Shown: piece by piece, positions 32,939-36,190 of the stretch
Numbering within the stretch: position 1 is the stretch's first letter
Layout of the letters: each line of letters starts with the position of its first letter
The notes under the pieces: model-generated
Database searches by the model: none
What the model saw: only the letters and a program-made list of their open reading frames with translations
What the model was told of the DNA's origin: nothing
From: Seohaeicola saemankumensis
Lineage (GTDB): Bacteria; Pseudomonadota; Alphaproteobacteria; Rhodobacterales; Rhodobacteraceae
Direction: 5' to 3'
Assembly: GCF_021021435.1 (NCBI RefSeq)
Contig: NZ_JAINWI010000026.1
Span: forward strand, 1 to 36,190
DNA length: 36,190 bases
Position numbers and translations under genes: made by a program

Positions 32939-33163
32939 TCAACTCCGTCCCCCGCACACCGGGCATTCGGCTTCTCCAAAGTAGCTGTACCAGATCCCTT
33001 TACAATTCTTGCACCAATGTCCCTTGGCACCCGCGCCCGAACCAGACAAAGCCCGCGACAGGGCCGTCAGACCGAGATTGCGCGGTTCGGACCGGGTCTT
33101 TGACAGGCCGGATCTGGCATACGGGAATCCGATGACTTTATTGGCAGGCGTGTCATCGTCCAT
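32939..33163 (-). CDS. Stand-alone four-cysteine zinc ribbon
   Basis: 74 residues from the ATG at 33163, three bases after the regulator stop. The first 45 residues are polar and probably flexible. The C-terminus carries C51, C54, C67 and C70 in the order C-x2-C-x12-C-x2-C-G, with the hydrophobic GIWYSYFGEAE between the pairs. This matches the cysteine spacing of the HypA zinc loop exactly and is far too short between the pairs for rubredoxin. Because the HypA of this cluster lacks that loop, the protein may supply it in trans. A regulator partner or Zn/Fe sensor is the alternative, since it is coupled to the regulator gene. Confidence 0.7.
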   Translation of the reverse strand: MDDDTPANKVIGFPYARSGLSKTRSEPRNLGLTALSRALSGSGAGAKGHWCKNCKGIWYSYFGEAECPVCGGRS

Positions 33164-33166
33164 ATC

Positions 33167-34609
33167 TTACCCTTTGCGCAGGCCGTATCGTTTTATCTTG
33201 TTCGCCAGCCCGACTCGCGACAGGCCCAACTCTTCTGCAACCTTGCTTTGGTTCCAGTGAAACGCCGCGAGCGCCTGGGTCAAGACGGCCTGCTCCAGAT
33301 GTTCGACTTTGTCTTTGAGTGTCGCGCCAGATGTCAAAAACGCCGCGCTCTCGTGGTTCTCGATTGGCGTACGCGCGATCTTTTCCGATAAGTGCCTTAA
33401 CGCAACATACCCACCCTGTTCCGCCACCGCGACCATGCGCTGAACTTCACTTTCCAGTTCCCGGACATTCCCTGGAAACGGATAGTGCTCCAGTTGTTTC
33501 AGGACGTCCGATGTGACGCCCAATACCCGCCGACCAACCACGCCTGCATATTTCTCAACAAAGAACTGCGTCAACACCGGGATGTCGTCAGTCCGGTCGC
33601 GAAGCGCAGGCAGTTCCAACTGAAACCCGCGCAGTCGATAATACAGATCACGGCGGAAACTGCCTTCTTCCACCATCTCTTCGATCGAACGGTTGGATGC
33701 CGCGATGATCCGCACGTTGCTGTGCAGGGTTTTATCAGAGCCGAGCGGTTTCACTTCGCCCTCTTGCAGAAAGCGCAGGAGGGCCACCTGAAAATGCGGT
33801 GACACTTCTGAGACCTCGTCCAGAAACACAGTGCCGCCATCGGCGGCCCGAAACAGGCCCAACCGGTCCGCAATGGCCCCCGGAAAGGCGCCACGCACAT
33901 GGCCGAAAAGCTCGGAGTACAACGCGTCGTCAGACACACTGCCACAGTTCTGGCTGTGCATGGGCGAGTTCACGCGATCAGAGTTGAAATGAATGGCGCG
34001 CGCCAAAAGCTCTTTGCCGGTGCCTGTCTCGCCCCGGATCAGCACAGGCATGTCCGTCGAGGCTGCAACTCTCGCTTCGGCGACCAATTCGGCCATCTTG
34101 GGGCTTGAGTAGACCAACCTCTCAAAGCGTGAAACACCCCCCTGGACCGACCCTCCCTCTTCGTCCGCGAAAATCTCATCGTCCAGCGAAAGCTTGAGCT
34201 CTCTGCTCAGAATCCGGTGTCGGCGCGACAGCTCGGCATGTTCCAGGGCGCGCTTGACGACTATGCGGATCTGCTGCTCTTGCACCGGTTTGGCGAGATA
34301 CAAATAGGACGCCGTATCTTCACATAGCTGCGCACCACGGCTCAGTTCATTTTTTTCGCAAACGACAATTCGCCAACACGCGGTATGAGACAAGCGAGAC
34401 CGCACCAAAGCGTTGTCCGGTCCAATATCATCCTCATCGAAATCATAAAGAATGAGGTCCACGTTCACTTCATTCAGGCGGCTCTTTGCGGAATTGTCAT
34501 CCTCGCAGAAGATCAACCGGTACCCATCCAACTCGCTCAGGGCGCTTGAAGCGGCCAAGGTCAAAGCCTTGTCCTTCGATTTGATAAGAACCGTAGAAAT
34601 ATTGGACAA
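33167..34609 (-). CDS. NtrC-family regulator of the hydrogenase cluster (HoxA/HupR-like)
   Basis: 480 residues if it starts at the TTG at 34609 (GGAG 11 bases upstream). This places TVLIKSKD, the first receiver strand, right at the N-terminus, as is usual; the ATG at 34672 lies inside a 9-base inverted repeat. Receiver domain: about residues 5-120 with likely phospho-Asp D56 (LYDF) and Lys107, but the usual acidic pair after strand 1 is replaced by KSK. AAA+ domain: Walker A GETGTGKE, Walker B VFLDEV. The GAFTGA loop reads GAFPGA. A Fis-type helix-turn-helix ends the protein (KVAEELGLSRVGLANKI). No sensor kinase is nearby. Confidence 0.88.
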   Translation of the reverse strand: MSNISTVLIKSKDKALTLAASSALSELDGYRLIFCEDDNSAKSRLNEVNVDLILYDFDEDDIGPDNALVRSRLSHTACWRIVVCEKNELSRGAQLCEDTASYLYLAKPVQEQQIRIVVKRALEHAELSRRHRILSRELKLSLDDEIFADEEGGSVQGGVSRFERLVYSSPKMAELVAEARVAASTDMPVLIRGETGTGKELLARAIHFNSDRVNSPMHSQNCGSVSDDALYSELFGHVRGAFPGAIADRLGLFRAADGGTVFLDEVSEVSPHFQVALLRFLQEGEVKPLGSDKTLHSNVRIIAASNRSIEEMVEEGSFRRDLYYRLRGFQLELPALRDRTDDIPVLTQFFVEKYAGVVGRRVLGVTSDVLKQLEHYPFPGNVRELESEVQRMVAVAEQGGYVALRHLSEKIARTPIENHESAAFLTSGATLKDKVEHLEQAVLTQALAAFHWNQSKVAEELGLSRVGLANKIKRYGLRKG

Positions 34610-35242
34610 GGTGCTAGGATCTCCGTCGCCGCTAGTGTTTGCTGGATCAGTATCAGCAAACCTTCTTTGCATAAAGAGAACTATTTATGCAAGTTTTGGC
34701 TGCAATCTGGCTGTGGAGCGCAAATCCAACGCTGCTTTGCCAGTTGTGAGCATGGCGCGTAACGTCGTGTCGCTGCGTTCCTCGGTAATTGCCTTCCAGC
34801 TCTCGCTCTTCTGTGAAAACCTTCACGGAACGCTGGATCACATCGAAGCAAGAAATCTATGACCTTGTCGAGCAACCGCTATGGCAACTTGAGCGGCACA
34901 GCAAGACAGGGCTGGCCGCATCTGCCAGCAATGTCTACGCAAGCGAAAACCGCGTAGCATGAATCCGTTCCCCGCGGATTCCCGCTCTGTGCAGCAAAGG
35001 ATCGATCAGATGATGCTCGTACGGACCAAGGTCAATGACGGGTTTGGCGACATCTGTTGCAACGCAGCGAAACACTCGCTGCAAGTGCAATCAGATGCTG
35101 CGCAAGCAATAGCCGCACTAGCGAAAGGCGGGTTTGTCCTGCTCTCCGGACAAACGCACCGAAAGCAGCGAAGGGCCGGTATTTGAACAACTCAGCACGC
35201 TAAAATTCTCGCAGCATGATGGCAAAGCTGTCTTTGTCAGCG
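34610..35242. other. Intergenic region upstream of the regulator
   Basis: No supported gene in about 630 bases. A perfect inverted repeat lies at 34667-34692. A 75-codon frame on the plus strand (34959-35186) has no recognised product, no clear ribosome binding site and the look of non-coding sequence. The rest is probably junction sequence at the right border of the hydrogenase island. Confidence 0.45.
34667..34692. repeat. Perfect 9-base inverted repeat over the upstream start of the regulator
   Basis: TTGCATAAA and TTTATGCAA are separated by 8 bases. The ATG at 34672 falls within one arm, so translation from that codon seems unlikely. The element looks like a dimeric operator, perhaps for autoregulation of the cluster's NtrC-type regulator. 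It supports the downstream TTG at 34609 as the real start. Confidence 0.6.
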
Positions 35243-35938
35243 CTAGTAGTTCACCTGTTCGAAGCCGTAGTTGCCCTCATAGTCACGCCAATCGACGAAG
35301 ACAGATCGGTGATAGATACCCGGGCAATTCTGGCCCCAACGTTCAAGTCCCACATGGGCCTCGGGCAGGGCAGTTATGGAAGATCGCTGCCATGAGAAAT
35401 CGCCTTGGGTCCCGTAGGTGCCGAGGACCACGGTCGCGCTTCGGTTACAATCCCCATCGCGCCCGGACTCGTGCTGTCGTGCATACCGTACATCGAAGAC
35501 GCGGATGGACCGCACGAAATTGAACTCTGGCCCGCTGATATCGATGTCCGCGCGGTCCTGAACAAGCCGAAGGGTGAAGTCTGTGGGAACGAGATTATCT
35601 ACTGGCAAGGATTGGAGCGGTCGACGGTTGTCGGTCCGGTACAAGGCTTCAATTATGCGGTCAGCGTTGTTTGATTGCCGATCGCTCTCATAGGACGCGC
35701 CCATGGGACAGCGCCAGATTTGCAGCGGCGGTTCCACTGGCCAAGGCGTAATCCGCCGGATGAACTCGGCGCGGGCTCGGGCGCAAGGGACGGAAGCGGG
35801 CCAGCCGCCAGACAGGCACAAGAGGATCGCGCAATCGATCGGGTAGGTCTGCGCGCGGGCGGGTGCCGGCAGCGAAAAGCTTGTCACGGCCAAAGCGACT
35901 GCGACCGAGGGGAGGAGCTTCTTGAGTAAATGGCGCAT
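35243..35938 (-). CDS. Secreted protein of the conjugation module, unknown function
   Basis: 231 residues from the ATG at 35938 with GGAGG 9 bases upstream; a longer reading to 35974 is less likely. A signal peptide (cleavage after ARA-QT, about residue 30) precedes a Cys/Trp/Pro-rich part with DCAILLCLSGGWPASVPC, RITPWPVEPPLQIWRCPM and a C-terminus ending in VDWRDYEGNYGFEQVNY. I recall similar proteins from Rhodobacteraceae plasmids with virB clusters; the memory cannot be checked here. It shares a promoter element with the virB flank. It likely acts in the periplasm during transfer. Confidence 0.7.
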   Translation of the reverse strand: MRHLLKKLLPSVAVALAVTSFSLPAPARAQTYPIDCAILLCLSGGWPASVPCARARAEFIRRITPWPVEPPLQIWRCPMGASYESDRQSNNADRIIEALYRTDNRRPLQSLPVDNLVPTDFTLRLVQDRADIDISGPEFNFVRSIRVFDVRYARQHESGRDGDCNRSATVVLGTYGTQGDFSWQRSSITALPEAHVGLERWGQNCPGIYHRSVFVDWRDYEGNYGFEQVNY

Positions 35939-35977
35939 ACTGGGGGACCTCCGTGAGAGGAGTTCAGCATACATACG

Positions 35978-35995
35978 ATAATATACTATCGCAAC
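35978..35995 (-). promoter_or_regulatory. Promoter element shared with the virB flank
   Basis: Read on the minus strand this is GTTGCGATAGTATATTAT, 17 of 18 bases identical to 16643-16660 on the plus strand (GTTACGATAGTATATTAT). In both cases the element points toward a secreted protein gene, 40 to 66 bases before its start. The TATATT portion looks like a -10 box. The near-palindromic CGATA...TATCG could also be bound by a repressor. Confidence 0.6.
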
Positions 35996-36082
35996 GCAAA
36001 ATATAAAGCCGCATAATGAAGTTTATGGTAAATAAACTTAGTACTTCCCATCCGCGCCGTCTCGGCCGCATACGTCACAAAG

Positions 36083-36138
36083 GTTTCATGAAACTGTAGC
36101 GCCATTGATACGCAGTCCCACTATTCATCCGAATGAAT
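36083..36138. repeat. Short palindromes at the right edge of the window
   Basis: GTTTCATGAAAC at 36083-36094 is a perfect 12-base palindrome. ATTCAT and ATGAAT, 4 bases apart, form a dyad at 36123-36138. They lie upstream of whatever gene continues beyond the window, so they may be operators. The following 36158-36190 has GC-rich sequence with two ATGTG words that could be an insertion sequence end, but this cannot be judged from one side. Confidence 0.3.
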
Positions 36139-36190
36139 AAACCTAGAGGGGGCTCTGATGATGTGACCGCCCCCCGACGGCATCAATGTG

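Noticed and set aside
32939-33163. Rubredoxin (HupI/HoxR type)
   Set aside because: Rubredoxins have about 29 residues between the two CxxC pairs; here there are 12.
34959-35186. A 75-codon frame upstream of the regulator
   Set aside because: No recognised product, no ribosome binding site, composition unlike neighbouring genes.
36158-36190. End of an insertion sequence
   Set aside because: Only a short GC-rich stretch with repeated ATGTG words is visible and the window stops; no transposase or target duplication can be seen.
1-36190. CRISPR arrays, tRNA or rRNA genes
   Set aside because: No regularly spaced direct repeats or recognisable tRNA/rRNA sequences were seen on either strand when reading by eye.

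Overview
The window reads as part of a conjugative plasmid or integrative conjugative element of an alphaproteobacterium, most likely Rhodobacteraceae (Roseobacter group). This is inferred from the GC-rich codon use, the VirB gene set and family recognition; no database search was possible. It carries two kinds of cargo: a DNA methylase/nuclease pair and a complete uptake hydrogenase cluster.

Left part (1-4799, + strand): the 3' end of an unrecognised gene, about 560 bases without a convincing gene that contain strong inverted repeats (a possible origin of transfer or operator), a small ribbon-helix-helix protein, then a 959-residue N6-adenine methylase and a PD-(D/E)xK-like nuclease.

Middle part (5074-16595, - strand): a tightly overlapping type IV secretion operon. 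In transcription order it runs: hypothetical protein, virB1-type transglycosylase, virB2, virB3, virB4, a 55-residue virB7 lipoprotein, a transglycosylase fused to VirB5-like sequence, virB5, virB8, virB9, virB10, virB11, a DUF4177-like protein, a small periplasmic protein and virB6. No virD4 coupling protein lies in the window. A divergent promoter region (16596-16725) separates this operon from a small secreted protein and an XRE-type regulator. Then come about 900 bases (17429-18323) with decayed gene fragments.

Right part (18324-34609, - strand): a [NiFe] hydrogenase island. In transcription order: an NtrC-type regulator, a stand-alone four-cysteine zinc ribbon, hupS, hupL, two tandem paralogous four-cysteine (HiPIP-like) proteins, the hydrogenase protease, a small unknown protein, a TPR protein, two tiny membrane proteins, a NifU-Rieske fusion, an NHL-repeat protein, hypF, hypC, hypD, hypE, a NicO-type nickel permease, hypA and hypB. 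The small subunit has no Tat signal and carries the sequence marks of group 2a enzymes (cyanobacterial HupSL, mycobacterial Huc), so the enzyme is probably cytoplasmic, oxygen tolerant and geared to scavenging H2. HypA lacks its zinc domain, while the stand-alone zinc ribbon at the other end of the island has exactly the cysteine spacing of that missing domain.

The last gene (35243-35938) is a secreted protein that I associate with Rhodobacteraceae conjugation modules. Its promoter shares an 18-base element with the promoter next to the virB operon. The simplest reading is that the hydrogenase island sits as cargo inside the conjugation module.
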